From positions 1 to 64,000 of the forward strand of contig NZ_CP028923.1 in the NCBI RefSeq assembly GCF_005166025.1: a stretch of DNA of 64,000 nucleotides, in the 5' to 3' direction. The notes beneath the pieces are model-generated. The model was not told the origin of the DNA and did not search any database. It saw only the letters and a list, made by a program, of their open reading frames with translations. Below, in pieces: positions 29,035-37,440 of the stretch. The translations under genes were made by a program, and so were the position numbers. Numbering within the stretch: the first letter of the stretch is position 1; every line of letters starts with the position of its first letter. This DNA comes from Mangrovivirga cuniculi. Its GTDB lineage: Bacteria; Bacteroidota; Bacteroidia; Cytophagales; Cyclobacteriaceae.

Positions 29035-30727
29035 ATTGTTGTACTTCATCATATCTTATCCTGACCCATACATCCTTATTATAGTCATCAGGATATTCAG
29101 TTTCATTATCTTCATCCACCGGAGCTACATTAACACTCCATATTTGCTCTGGAACGCCTCTTCCAAGGAAATAATCCCTGATCATCTGAGCCTGTTTTTC
29201 ACGACGATCATTCGTATAAAAAGTATCTACATCTAATGTGTCGATCATTTTTTCAACCTGGAAATAGATCTTACTTGAATCAATCGCTACGCTATCATAT
29301 AAATATTTGGACAACTCTTCAGGTCCGGTTATTTCCAAACTATCCATAACAACTGCAAGTCGTGATACCATAGTAGTATCCATTACCATTTCAGTCAGAT
29401 CCGGATCAGATTGAATACTGTCCTTTTTAAAGTTAGCTAAGTGAACAGTCATATTCACTTTCCAGTTTCTATTTCCTTTCAGAGTTTTTATTATTCTCTG
29501 TAAGTCAAAAAAGGCTAAATCGTTTAGTGAGTCATATTCATTCTTGAAGCCCAGTCCATACAGCCAGTATTCTTTTCCTGGCTCAATAGGCTCAAGGGTA
29601 ATTGCTTTTCGTTCTCTCAGACTATATGATAAGGTATCCAGCATCAATGGCCTTGCATAGATCATATACGAAGGATCGAATGAAGAAACAGAAAAGTCAT
29701 ATGTTTCTCCGCCGGTAACAAATAGCTCAAACAACCCTGAAGTAGGACCTGATCGATCATTAGTGATCAGTTTTCTGTCGCTTGCCCTGTATATTTGCAC
29801 AAAGGCTTCCATTGGATTCCCGGTAGCCCCATCAACCACCCGTCCATCGACAAAAACGACAGAAGAAGGCTGAAATTCTTTTGGAAGCTTGGCCATCCAG
29901 ATTTGAGGGTAATTATCTACTTTTTTTGTGAAATAAATAATATCTCCCTTACCCGGAACATCGGCAAACAAATCATCACCTGGTGTATTTATCGCATCAA
30001 TATTAATTGGGGTCGTCCAGACACCGTCTTCATAACGGGTAATATAAAGATCCATTCCTCCCTTTCCACCTGGTCTGTCTGAGCTAAAAATCAAAGTTTT
30101 GTTATCAGACAATATTTTAGGATTCATCGTATTACCGATATTGATATGTTCCGGAAGTGGAGTCGGATCATGCCAATATGTCCCACCACGTCTTTGTGCC
30201 ATCATTATCTGACAACCACTCCCTGAGGTGTTATCCATATCTTCACATCGCATAAAATACATAGTTCTGCCGTCCGGCGATAGGGAAGGACTTCCTTCAT
30301 GCATTTCACTGTTGATTGGCTTACCAAGATTTCTGGGTTTCATCCAATAGCCACCTTGTTTATCGACTTCATACATGTCATAGCCACCAAAACCAGATCC
30401 TCTGGCAGAAGTAAAAAAAACAGATTCACCATCAAATGAGATGCTATATCCACCGATATAATTGAGGTTTTTTGTCGCATTGATTACATCAACAGGTTCA
30501 GCTTTGCTCCATCCTGAAGAAGTCTTTTCAGAATACATTACTTCAAGCTTTTGAGATGGCGAATAACTGGAGGTGAAAATCATAGCACTCCCGTCGCCTC
30601 TCAATGCAGGAGCCAAATGTCTTTGATTAGGAATATTGATATTTCTGGATACAGGTTTTTGGGGAACCTTCTGAGCCAGAATGATCAATTGAGAAAAAAT
30701 AAATACAGCTATCGTCAGTAATCTCAT
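29033..30727 (-). CDS. Secreted PD40 beta-propeller protein with OmpA-like C-terminus
   Basis: The signal peptide (residues 1-18) is followed by WD40-like PD40 repeats, with segments such as GGYSISFDGESVFFTSARG, SPSLSPDGRTMYFMR and SDNKTLIFSSDRPGGKGGMDLY (about residues 35-285). A carboxypeptidase-regulatory-like beta domain (VDGRVVDGATGNPMEAFVQIY, about 293-375) comes next. The C-terminal part resembles OmpA/MotB (about 385-560). The same domain set without the N-terminal TPR repeats occurs in the type IX secretion protein PorE. The OmpA part looks divergent, with a long insertion and no clear peptidoglycan-binding consensus. It is probably periplasmic or tethered to the outer membrane. The link to secretion is inference. 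Confidence 0.65.
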   Translation of the reverse strand: MRLLTIAVFIFSQLIILAQKVPQKPVSRNINIPNQRHLAPALRGDGSAMIFTSSYSPSQKLEVMYSEKTSSGWSKAEPVDVINATKNLNYIGGYSISFDGESVFFTSARGSGFGGYDMYEVDKQGGYWMKPRNLGKPINSEMHEGSPSLSPDGRTMYFMRCEDMDNTSGSGCQIMMAQRRGGTYWHDPTPLPEHINIGNTMNPKILSDNKTLIFSSDRPGGKGGMDLYITRYEDGVWTTPINIDAINTPGDDLFADVPGKGDIIYFTKKVDNYPQIWMAKLPKEFQPSSVVFVDGRVVDGATGNPMEAFVQIYRASDRKLITNDRSGPTSGLFELFVTGGETYDFSVSSFDPSYMIYARPLMLDTLSYSLRERKAITLEPIEPGKEYWLYGLGFKNEYDSLNDLAFFDLQRIIKTLKGNRNWKVNMTVHLANFKKDSIQSDPDLTEMVMDTTMVSRLAVVMDSLEITGPEELSKYLYDSVAIDSSKIYFQVEKMIDTLDVDTFYTNDRREKQAQMIRDYFLGRGVPEQIWSVNVAPVDEDNETEYPDDYNKDVWVRIRYDEVQQ

Positions 30728-30745
30728 CTATTAAATATCCCTGTT

Positions 30746-30780
30746 GGTTTTATCGTTTAATAACTAATACGATAAAAACC
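30746..30780. repeat. Inverted repeat upstream of the PD40/OmpA-type gene
   Basis: GGTTTTATCGT (30746-30756) faces ACGATAAAAACC (30769-30780), a 10-11 base-pair stem with one bulged base. It starts 19 bases upstream of the start codon, so it may form a leader hairpin or bind a regulator. Confidence 0.45.
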
Positions 30781-30868
30781 ATACCAAAATTTACTACCAC
30801 ACAATATTTTTTTAAAGATATATAATTTATTTGTGCTGATAAAAAATCTATCTATATAAAAACCTACC

Positions 30869-31627
30869 TCAGTAAACTTCTACCTCAGGTTCTTCAGTTT
30901 TTATCACACTGACTAATTCAAGATCTCCATTAACGAACAATTCATCAACGTCCTGAACTTTAAGGCCAGCAACCATCGGTTTGTAATTTTTGTAATCTTG
31001 TATTACTACACCATTTATATTTCTTTTATTAAATGCTTCACGAAATCTCATACCCCCACCATCTGTATGGTATACGTAGGCTAAGTAATCAATTAAATCA
31101 GTATCCTTATTAACCCAGTAAACGAAAACATCTTCATGATCTTGCCCTCCACCATTTTCCTGGAACGAAATCTTTATTTTATAGTATTCATTTCCTTTAA
31201 TAGTCATATCTCCAAGGTATTCTGCCACCACGGCATCATCTGAAAGTGACTGAGGAAGTGTCGCGAAATAAACTACTGCATTAAGACCGTTTTTATATTT
31301 AGAAACTTCGGTAGGACTTAATTCCAGCGTATCCCCCTGGTACAACCTTACAAATTTATCATTGGTCAATATATCCCTGTATACAGAATCCCCTTTTGAA
31401 ATAAGCCTCTCATATTTAAACTGACCATTTATTTCTTCAACAGTATAGTGGCCATTTCTAAAAATAAATTTCAGTTTACCATTATCAAGGAATTGAGCGC
31501 CATGAGCTTCAATGGCGTTGTTTATAATCTTCGTCTCCCTGTTGGCTTCTTCGGTCTGATTCTTATGTCCGGTGCAGGAAATAAAAAGTCCTGCAAGTAA
31601 AAATGCTGTAAAAAATCGTTTCATCAA
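30869..31627 (-). CDS. DUF6503-like lipoprotein
   Basis: The protein has 252 residues with a lipoprotein signal peptide and lipobox FISC near residue 18. The mature part begins with a helix containing NNAIEAHG and continues in alternating strands (KLKFIFRNGHYTVEE, DVFVYWVNKDTDLIDYLAYVYHTDGGGMRFREAF), a LolA/LppX-like pattern. The DHEDVFVYWVNK and GGGMRFREAF segments are typical of the Bacteroidota family DUF6503. It is predicted to sit on the periplasmic face of a membrane. Function is unknown. Confidence 0.65.
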   Translation of the reverse strand: MMKRFFTAFLLAGLFISCTGHKNQTEEANRETKIINNAIEAHGAQFLDNGKLKFIFRNGHYTVEEINGQFKYERLISKGDSVYRDILTNDKFVRLYQGDTLELSPTEVSKYKNGLNAVVYFATLPQSLSDDAVVAEYLGDMTIKGNEYYKIKISFQENGGGQDHEDVFVYWVNKDTDLIDYLAYVYHTDGGGMRFREAFNKRNINGVVIQDYKNYKPMVAGLKVQDVDELFVNGDLELVSVIKTEEPEVEVY

Positions 31628-31662
31628 TAAAGGTATTTGACTATTAATACGTCATGATATAA

Positions 31663-32882
31663 CTATAGTTTTAACAAAATAGCTTCAGATGCTACATAGG
31701 CAGAACTCCAGGCAAATTGAAAATTAAACCCTCCGGTCACTGCATCAACGTCTAACACTTCTCCGCCCATAAAAAGATTCGGATGTTTTTTTGCTTCCAT
31801 TGAATTTAAATCAATATCCGACAATGATATTCCTCCTGCAGTAACAAACTCTTCTTTAAACGTGGTTTTACCTGAAAAATGCACCATACATCTGAACAGG
31901 TTTTCAAACAATTTGTTTTTTGTTTTTTCGACCACTCTGTCAGAGGCCGACTTTCTTCTATCTGCGATATTTCCAGTAACTTTTCCATCAAACGCACGGG
32001 AATATCGGCAAACTTATAATTTTTGGAAAGCTTATTACGTTGTTCTTCAATACTTTGATTGAATTTTTCTGAAAAAATCTTTTCATCAAAAAACGGAGTC
32101 CAATTAATCAGCAAATCTCCTTTGTAATTTTTACTGTGAATCTCCCTGGCTCCCAAAGAAGATAACTTCAACGGTGCAGGACCACTAAATCCCCAATGCG
32201 TAATCAATACAGGTCCTGAAGCCTCTAATTTTGATCCGGCAAGCTTTACTGCCCCTTCTTTAACAGAAACCCCCATTAGATTTTTAAATCCGGAGGCAGG
32301 AGAATTAAAAGTAAATAATGATGGAACCGGTGGGACTATTTTAAAATTTAAATTATCAATGAATTTATATTGATCTGATTTTGATAAACCACCAGGAGCA
32401 AAAAAAACGGCTTTAGATCGATATTGAGAATCACCACACTTGACTTGCCATTGCTCATTTATATATTCTAACGCTTCTGCCTTTTGTTTTACCTTTATTT
32501 CAGCCCGAGTGGTTGCTTTTAAAAGTGTTTTGATAATAGTTTCTGATGAATCGGTGATCGGAAACATGCGTCCATCTGACTCTGTTTTAATTTTCACTCC
32601 TCTTTCCTCAAACCACTTCACTGTCGAACGGGTATCAAACCGATTAAACAATTTTCGCAATTTTTTCCCTCCCCTTGGGTAGGCATTGATCAGATCCTGA
32701 ATAGAATCAACAGCATGCGTAACATTGCATCTTCCACCACCGGAAATTCTGACTTTATTTAAAACTTTGGGCGAACGCTCAAGGATAAGAATTTTAAGGT
32801 TTGGGTTACGATGTAAAAGATTGGCTGCACAGAAAAAGCCTGATGCTCCTCCACCAACAATTATAACATCGTAAACCGGCAT
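31663..32882 (-). CDS. BaiN/HI0933-family flavoprotein, one homopolymer frameshift
   Basis: FAD-dependent oxidoreductase of the HI0933 (YhiN/BaiN) family. It has an N-terminal FAD motif (VIIVGGGASGFFCAANLL), the signature ISGGGRCNVTHA, HWGFSGPAPLKLS and a C-terminal FAD segment (VTAGGISLSDID and GEVLDVDAVTGGFNFQFAWSSA). The C-terminal part is out of frame. One extra A in one of two adjacent A6 runs (31916-31921 or 31923-31928) joins them as SKKQKNKLFENLF, giving about 406 residues. The ATG at 32880-32882 is chosen because a longer open frame upstream would run through the tRNA. It begins 26 bases after the tRNA-Val gene and may share its transcript. Confidence 0.85.
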
Positions 32883-32908
32883 GATCATTAAAGTTTTAGA
32901 AAAGAAAG

Positions 32909-32983
32909 TGGGATCTGAGGGATTCGAACCCACGACCTCTGCCCTGTCAAGGCAGCGCTCTAAACCAACTGAGCTAAGATCCC
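32909..32983 (-). tRNA. tRNA-Val (anticodon GAC)
   Basis: 75 bases. The acceptor stem GGGATCT/AGATCCC, D arm with AGCTCAGTTGGTTTAGAGC, anticodon stem CTGCC/GGCAG with loop TTGACAG, and T arm with GGGTTCGAATCCC are all complete. The anticodon GAC decodes GUC and GUU. CCA is not encoded. A perfect -7 element (TATTTTTG, 32993-33000, minus strand) lies just upstream. Confidence 0.97.
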
Positions 32984-32992
32984 AAAGTGAGG

Positions 32993-33000
32993 CAAAAATA
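32993..33000 (-). promoter_or_regulatory. Candidate -7 element of tRNA-Val
   Basis: On the minus strand this reads TATTTTTG, matching TAnnTTTG, 9 bases before the tRNA 5' end. Confidence 0.5.
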
Positions 33001-33170
33001 CAGGTTTTTATTAAAAATGATAAGGTTATTAATAAAAATTCAAAATTTACTAAAACTTCAAATAGTTTATTCACTGAAAAATAAGGATTTATAGACTGAA
33101 TAAAGATCAGGTTTCCAGTGAATTGTGTAAATTATTATAGTCAACAATTATTATTAAACCAGTCAGAAAA

Positions 33171-33629
33171 ATGAAAACCATTCTACTACTTTTCTCAATT
33201 ATTTGTATTACTACGACGATTAATGCTCAAAATGAAGCAGAAATTGTAATGGATATGTTTGAACTCGAAAAAAAGGCCGCAATAGCTGAATTTATGGGAT
33301 TAACCGAAGGAAGAGCTACTCACTTCTGGGAAATTTACAATGATTACGAAAGTAAAAGGAAAAAGATTAGTAAAGAAAGAATCGATTTAATTAATGAATA
33401 TGCAACGAATTATTCGTCTTTAACCGATGAGAAAATCGATAAAATGGTTAATGACATGATATCCATCCAGAAAGAAGAAATAGCCTTACGAGTTAAATAT
33501 TACAAAAAAATAAAGAAAGAATTGGGTGGAACAGTGGCTGGTAAATTTTTCCAGGCCGAAGACGTTATTAATACGATGGTGAAAGCTTCAATATATGATG
33601 ATTTACCTTTATTACCGGAAAAAAATTAA
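33171..33629 (+). CDS. Secreted helical protein of unknown function
   Basis: The protein has 152 residues with a signal peptide (1-19, ending NAQ). The mature part is highly charged and helical, with the segments FMGLTEGRATHFWEIYNDYESKR and MVNDMISIQKEEIALRVKYYKKI. Size and layout recall the small periplasmic Spy/CpxP/ZraP-type helical chaperones, but no LTxxQ motif is present, so I do not claim that function. It is a single gene ending in a palindromic terminator that contains its stop codon. Confidence 0.55.
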   Translation: MKTILLLFSIICITTTINAQNEAEIVMDMFELEKKAAIAEFMGLTEGRATHFWEIYNDYESKRKKISKERIDLINEYATNYSSLTDEKIDKMVNDMISIQKEEIALRVKYYKKIKKELGGTVAGKFFQAEDVINTMVKASIYDDLPLLPEKN

Positions 33630-33650
33630 GGCAGTGAATTCACTGCCTTA
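33627..33650. terminator. Bidirectional terminator overlapping a stop codon
   Basis: The perfect 24-base palindrome TAAGGCAGTGAA/TTCACTGCCTTA includes the stop of the upstream plus-strand gene and lies 6 bases from the stop of the minus-strand DUF3127 gene. Confidence 0.75.
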
Positions 33651-33655
33651 TATTA

Positions 33656-34042
33656 TTAAAATGGTAGATCATCTTCCGGTGAATCAAATGGAGGCTCTTC
33701 TGTCGGCATCGGTGCCTGAGGAAAATCCGGTGGTGTAGCTCCACCTCCCTGAGGTCCCTGACCGGCATTTGCTGGCTGAATTCTCCATGCTTTAACGTCA
33801 GTATACCAGCGACCATTATACTCCCTGCTTTCTACATTAAAAGCAATATTTAAAACAGCCCCCTCATTTAAAACAGATTCGTCAATTTTATCTCCCCAGA
33901 TAGAAACACAAACTTTCTTGGGAAATTTGTCTTCAATAGTTTCGACAATGACATCTTGTTTCTTCCAGGGCCCGTTCTTCCCTTGACCTTCTTGTAGTGG
34001 TAATTTTTGAACTAATTTAGCGTTGAATTCCAGATTTGCCAT
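33656..34042 (-). CDS. DUF3127 protein with an SSB-like C-terminal tip
   Basis: The protein has 128 residues. The N-terminal half looks like a small OB-fold: LEFNAKLVQKLP, KQDVIVETIEDKFPKKVCVSIWGDKID and VLNIAFNVESREYNGRWYTDVKAWRI. It is followed by a Gly/Pro/Gln-rich flexible linker and ends in the acidic tip EDDLPF. This is the layout of single-stranded-DNA-binding protein, whose DDIPF tip recruits repair and replication partners. The call to DUF3127, a Bacteroidota family, is by recall. DNA binding is inference. Confidence 0.75.
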   Translation of the reverse strand: MANLEFNAKLVQKLPLQEGQGKNGPWKKQDVIVETIEDKFPKKVCVSIWGDKIDESVLNEGAVLNIAFNVESREYNGRWYTDVKAWRIQPANAGQGPQGGGATPPDFPQAPMPTEEPPFDSPEDDLPF

Positions 34043-34190
34043 AATGATAAATAATAAAGTGCGGAAGCATTAATAGTCATAGATATTATAAGAACTTCCA
34101 GTATGAAAATATCTTCAAGGATACGAATTACATCACTATAATTCACTAAAAAAATGCCTTTTCTAATCGTTTACTATTGATAAATTTCTC

Positions 34191-35639
34191 TTACTCCCTT
34201 TCCAATACGAGGATATCATTTCCATTAGATGTGAGGAATATTTTGTCATTATCGAAATAATATCCATCAGTGATTTTAAGATTATTTAAAAATTTATCCT
34301 CCTGATCTCCGGGACATGCTTTTAAAGTCATTGGACCGTTCATTATAAACATTATCCGATCTCCATCAATCAGATATTCTCCTATAAAACTATTACATCC
34401 GGTATTTCCTTTAACCGCACGATTATCCCCTTCAATTGTCAAATAGGGAACTGGAAGTTCAGGTATAGAATCATTGCTGGTTGTAAATATTTTGCTTTCG
34501 ACTATCCATCTTCCTTCCGGCAGTCCCGGGTTATTTTTATATAGCTCTTCAGGTAGTTCTTTTGCCAGAGTTAAATATGCCTGGTGAAAATGATGCTCAA
34601 AAACATCTTCAGATTTTTCGGGAAAGCTGTCCAAATAGGCTTTATGTGGTTCCATAATGATTGGCACACCCGCACGCATATAATTATTAGTTGAAAGATA
34701 TTCCGGCACTTCAAGACCGGGAAGATTTTTCTCGACCATTTTATAAGTCATTTTACCAAGGTATTTTTCATAATTGCGTTGAGCTTTCAATGTTGGTTTA
34801 TTGAGCTTATTGTATGCATGTTTTAAAAACCAGCGCTTTGGAATTGTCTGATCCTTGATCATCGCCTCTGCATTGACGAATGGGTTTGTGGGATTAAAAT
34901 CCTTAAGCGTTTGTATTGAAATTGGCACTTCCGGCACCCAATCGTATGGATTTATTATGAGAAAAGCATACCCGCCTTGAGTAATATGCTCAAAATCATA
35001 GGCATAATATAAATTTCCTGGTTTAGGTGAGGCACTACAATAGGTTTTAAAATTAATTTCTTTATTCAGATCTCCGGATTCTTTTAAATAATGCAGGTGA
35101 GATGTGAGCAAATAAGCGATTGCTCCTCCCTGGCTGTGTCCCATGATCAAAAAGTCTTTTATACCGGCATCATATAGTGAATCTATTTTTGGAATGATCT
35201 CCTGCGAAAGATATCCAAGCCCAACAAGCCACCCGACATGAACGGCCGCATCTTTATCATCAGAAAGTTTATAATTGAATTTATCTTCTACACCTGTCAA
35301 TGTTACCATCCCTTGAGCAGGAACCATCGCAGCATAAAAATTCTCAAGCCAGCTTTCCATTTTTTCGGTAGTTCCACGAATACTGATAACTGCCCTGCCT
35401 TGTTCATTGAGCCATAAATCCCAGCTATTATCGAGACCTAATTCACCAGACTGATAAATCATTTTATAATTATCTGGTTGAGGGTACTTCTTTTTGTAAT
35501 CTGCTCTTTTTGTAGATTGAATAGAAATATACAAAAGATCAATGTATTCGGATTTTTCAAACCCGGGTGTGATGGGTTGGGAATAAAGAAAGGAGACACT
35601 TAATAAAGCAAGAACAAGGGACGATTTTAATTTAAACAT
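34191..35639 (-). CDS. Secreted class 3 lipase fused to a META (HslJ-like) domain
   Basis: The protein has 482 residues. After a signal peptide (1-20) comes an alpha/beta-hydrolase of the class 3 lipase type, with AVISIRGT (the oxyanion-side strand) and the nucleophile elbow GHSQGG (Ser169). A C-terminal domain of about 110 residues (from about 375) contains GNTGCNSFIGEY and MTLKACPG, the hallmark of META/HslJ domains. It is probably exported. Its substrate is unknown. It has no operon partner and lies downstream of the uronate operon terminator. Confidence 0.8.
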   Translation of the reverse strand: MFKLKSSLVLALLSVSFLYSQPITPGFEKSEYIDLLYISIQSTKRADYKKKYPQPDNYKMIYQSGELGLDNSWDLWLNEQGRAVISIRGTTEKMESWLENFYAAMVPAQGMVTLTGVEDKFNYKLSDDKDAAVHVGWLVGLGYLSQEIIPKIDSLYDAGIKDFLIMGHSQGGAIAYLLTSHLHYLKESGDLNKEINFKTYCSASPKPGNLYYAYDFEHITQGGYAFLIINPYDWVPEVPISIQTLKDFNPTNPFVNAEAMIKDQTIPKRWFLKHAYNKLNKPTLKAQRNYEKYLGKMTYKMVEKNLPGLEVPEYLSTNNYMRAGVPIIMEPHKAYLDSFPEKSEDVFEHHFHQAYLTLAKELPEELYKNNPGLPEGRWIVESKIFTTSNDSIPELPVPYLTIEGDNRAVKGNTGCNSFIGEYLIDGDRIMFIMNGPMTLKACPGDQEDKFLNNLKITDGYYFDNDKIFLTSNGNDILVLERE

Positions 35640-35702
35640 ATGGATTGGATGTTAATATTATAATTTACCAATTCCTGAAATTTTAATCATCCATTTAGCA
35701 TT

Positions 35703-35730
35703 AAAAAAAGCCGGTTAAAATTGACCGGCT
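35703..35730 (-). terminator. Terminator of the uronate operon
   Basis: Read leftward, the stem AGCCGGT/ACCGGCT with an 8-base loop is followed by seven T, about 80 bases past the uxaA stop. Confidence 0.85.
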
Positions 35731-35811
35731 TTCTACTTTGTGCAGGGATCTTAACTTAATTAAACAAACCTAAGTGCACATCTATACACGTAAAAAACAA
35801 CTATAATTCTA

Positions 35812-37440
35812 TTATAAAGACACCCCTCTTTTCCATGGAATAAAATCTTCTTGTTGTAGTTCCATTGCTTTAGTCTTCTTATTACCACTCGCTACATCAA
35901 TTATTAAATTGAGCAAGTCATCTCCCATTTCCTCAATGCTTTTTTCCCCTTCTATTACCGGACCAGTGTTGAAGTCAATAATATCAGGCATTTTCTCTGC
36001 AAGTTTTGAGTTGCTACTCACTTTAATTACAGGAGTAACAGGATTGCCTGTGGGTGTTCCCAGTCCTGTGGTAAATAAAATAATATTGGCACCTGATCCT
36101 GCCAGGCCGGTTGTCGATTCCACATCATTCCCAGGAGTACATAAAAGATTCAGACCTGGATTTTTAACATATTCCGTATAATCCAGAACATCTTTTACCG
36201 GCGAGTTGCCACCTTTTTTAGCAGCACCTGCAGACTTCATTGCATCTGTAATTAATCCATCTTTAATGTTTCCCGGAGACGGATTCATGTCAAACCCTGA
36301 CCCGGAATCTTCAGCAGCTTTTTCATAGGTACGCATTAGATCTATGAATTTATCTACCATTTTATCATCATTCATTCTATCGATCAGTTCCTGTTCGACT
36401 CCACATAATTCAGGAAATTCCGATAATATGGCCTTCCCGCCTAATTCAGAAACCAAATCTGATACTCTACCAAGCGTTGGGTTCGCAGATATACCAGAAA
36501 AACCATCAGAACCTCCACATTCAAGTCCGATTGATAGTTTGCTAAGTGGAGCAGGCTTTCGCTCTATTTTATTGGCTTCAATCAACCCATCCAATGTTTG
36601 GGAGATAGCTTCTTTTAATAATTCCTCTTCTGTGCCAATTTCCTGCTGATCTAAAATGATCAAAGGTTTATTAAAATCTGGATTAACAGATTTTAAACTA
36701 TCTTTAAATAGCTTTATCTGTGCATTTTGACACCCAAGGCTGAGTACTGTTGCGCCAGCTACATTTGGATTATTAATGTAACCTGACAGCAGCCTGCACA
36801 AGATCTCAGAATCCTGCCTTATACCACCACAACCTCCTTGATGGGTCAGAAACTTAACACCATCTATATTTTCAAAAACAGGTTTTTCAGTTGTTACCTG
36901 GGTAATTATAGTATCTTGTTCAGATCCATTTTGACCTTCTAAAAGATCATTTAAAAAACTCACATATTTATTTTCTTTTTCGTAGCCCAACACCCTGTAA
37001 AATGCAGTTTTCAATATTTCAATATTTCTATTTTCACAAAACACCAATGGAAAAACCAGCCAGTAATTAGCAGTACCTACCTGCCCGTCTTCTCTATGAT
37101 ATCCCTTGAAAGTTCGGCTCTCCCAATCGCTGACATCAGGCGCCTGATAATTAATTTCGGCACCCGATTTACCGGTATATTCGGAGGCACTATGTGCTAT
37201 ATTATTTACTGTTAACGCATCTCCTTCTTTGATATCTTCTTTAGCAGTTCCTACCAAAACACCATACATATACACCTTATCTCCTTTTTGTAAATCAGTT
37301 AAGGCAAATTTGTGCTTGGCCTGAACATTATTAAGCAAAGTATATTTTTTACCGTTGACTATGACTTCTGATCCTTTAGAAAGATCCGTCAGACATACTG
37401 CTATATTATCAGTTTCATTTATTGTTATTGCTTGTAACAT
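35812..37440 (-). CDS. uxaA: Altronate dehydratase
   Basis: Dehydrates D-altronate to 2-keto-3-deoxygluconate (KDG). The N-terminal SAF-like domain (residues 1-90) is fused to the C-terminal catalytic domain, with THQGGCGGIRQDSE, LSLGCQNAQ, GLECGGSDGFSGISANPTLG and TTGLGTPTGNPVTPVIK. The length of 542 residues is normal for the fused form. It overlaps uxaB by 26 bases, so the two are translated together. It is the last gene of the operon and is followed by a terminator. Confidence 0.93.
   Translation of the reverse strand: MLQAITINETDNIAVCLTDLSKGSEVIVNGKKYTLLNNVQAKHKFALTDLQKGDKVYMYGVLVGTAKEDIKEGDALTVNNIAHSASEYTGKSGAEINYQAPDVSDWESRTFKGYHREDGQVGTANYWLVFPLVFCENRNIEILKTAFYRVLGYEKENKYVSFLNDLLEGQNGSEQDTIITQVTTEKPVFENIDGVKFLTHQGGCGGIRQDSEILCRLLSGYINNPNVAGATVLSLGCQNAQIKLFKDSLKSVNPDFNKPLIILDQQEIGTEEELLKEAISQTLDGLIEANKIERKPAPLSKLSIGLECGGSDGFSGISANPTLGRVSDLVSELGGKAILSEFPELCGVEQELIDRMNDDKMVDKFIDLMRTYEKAAEDSGSGFDMNPSPGNIKDGLITDAMKSAGAAKKGGNSPVKDVLDYTEYVKNPGLNLLCTPGNDVESTTGLAGSGANIILFTTGLGTPTGNPVTPVIKVSSNSKLAEKMPDIIDFNTGPVIEGEKSIEEMGDDLLNLIIDVASGNKKTKAMELQQEDFIPWKRGVSL

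Noticed and set aside
31806-33074. A longer flavoprotein frame starting at 33074
   Set aside because: It would run through the complete tRNA-Val gene. The family-typical N-terminus starts at 32882.
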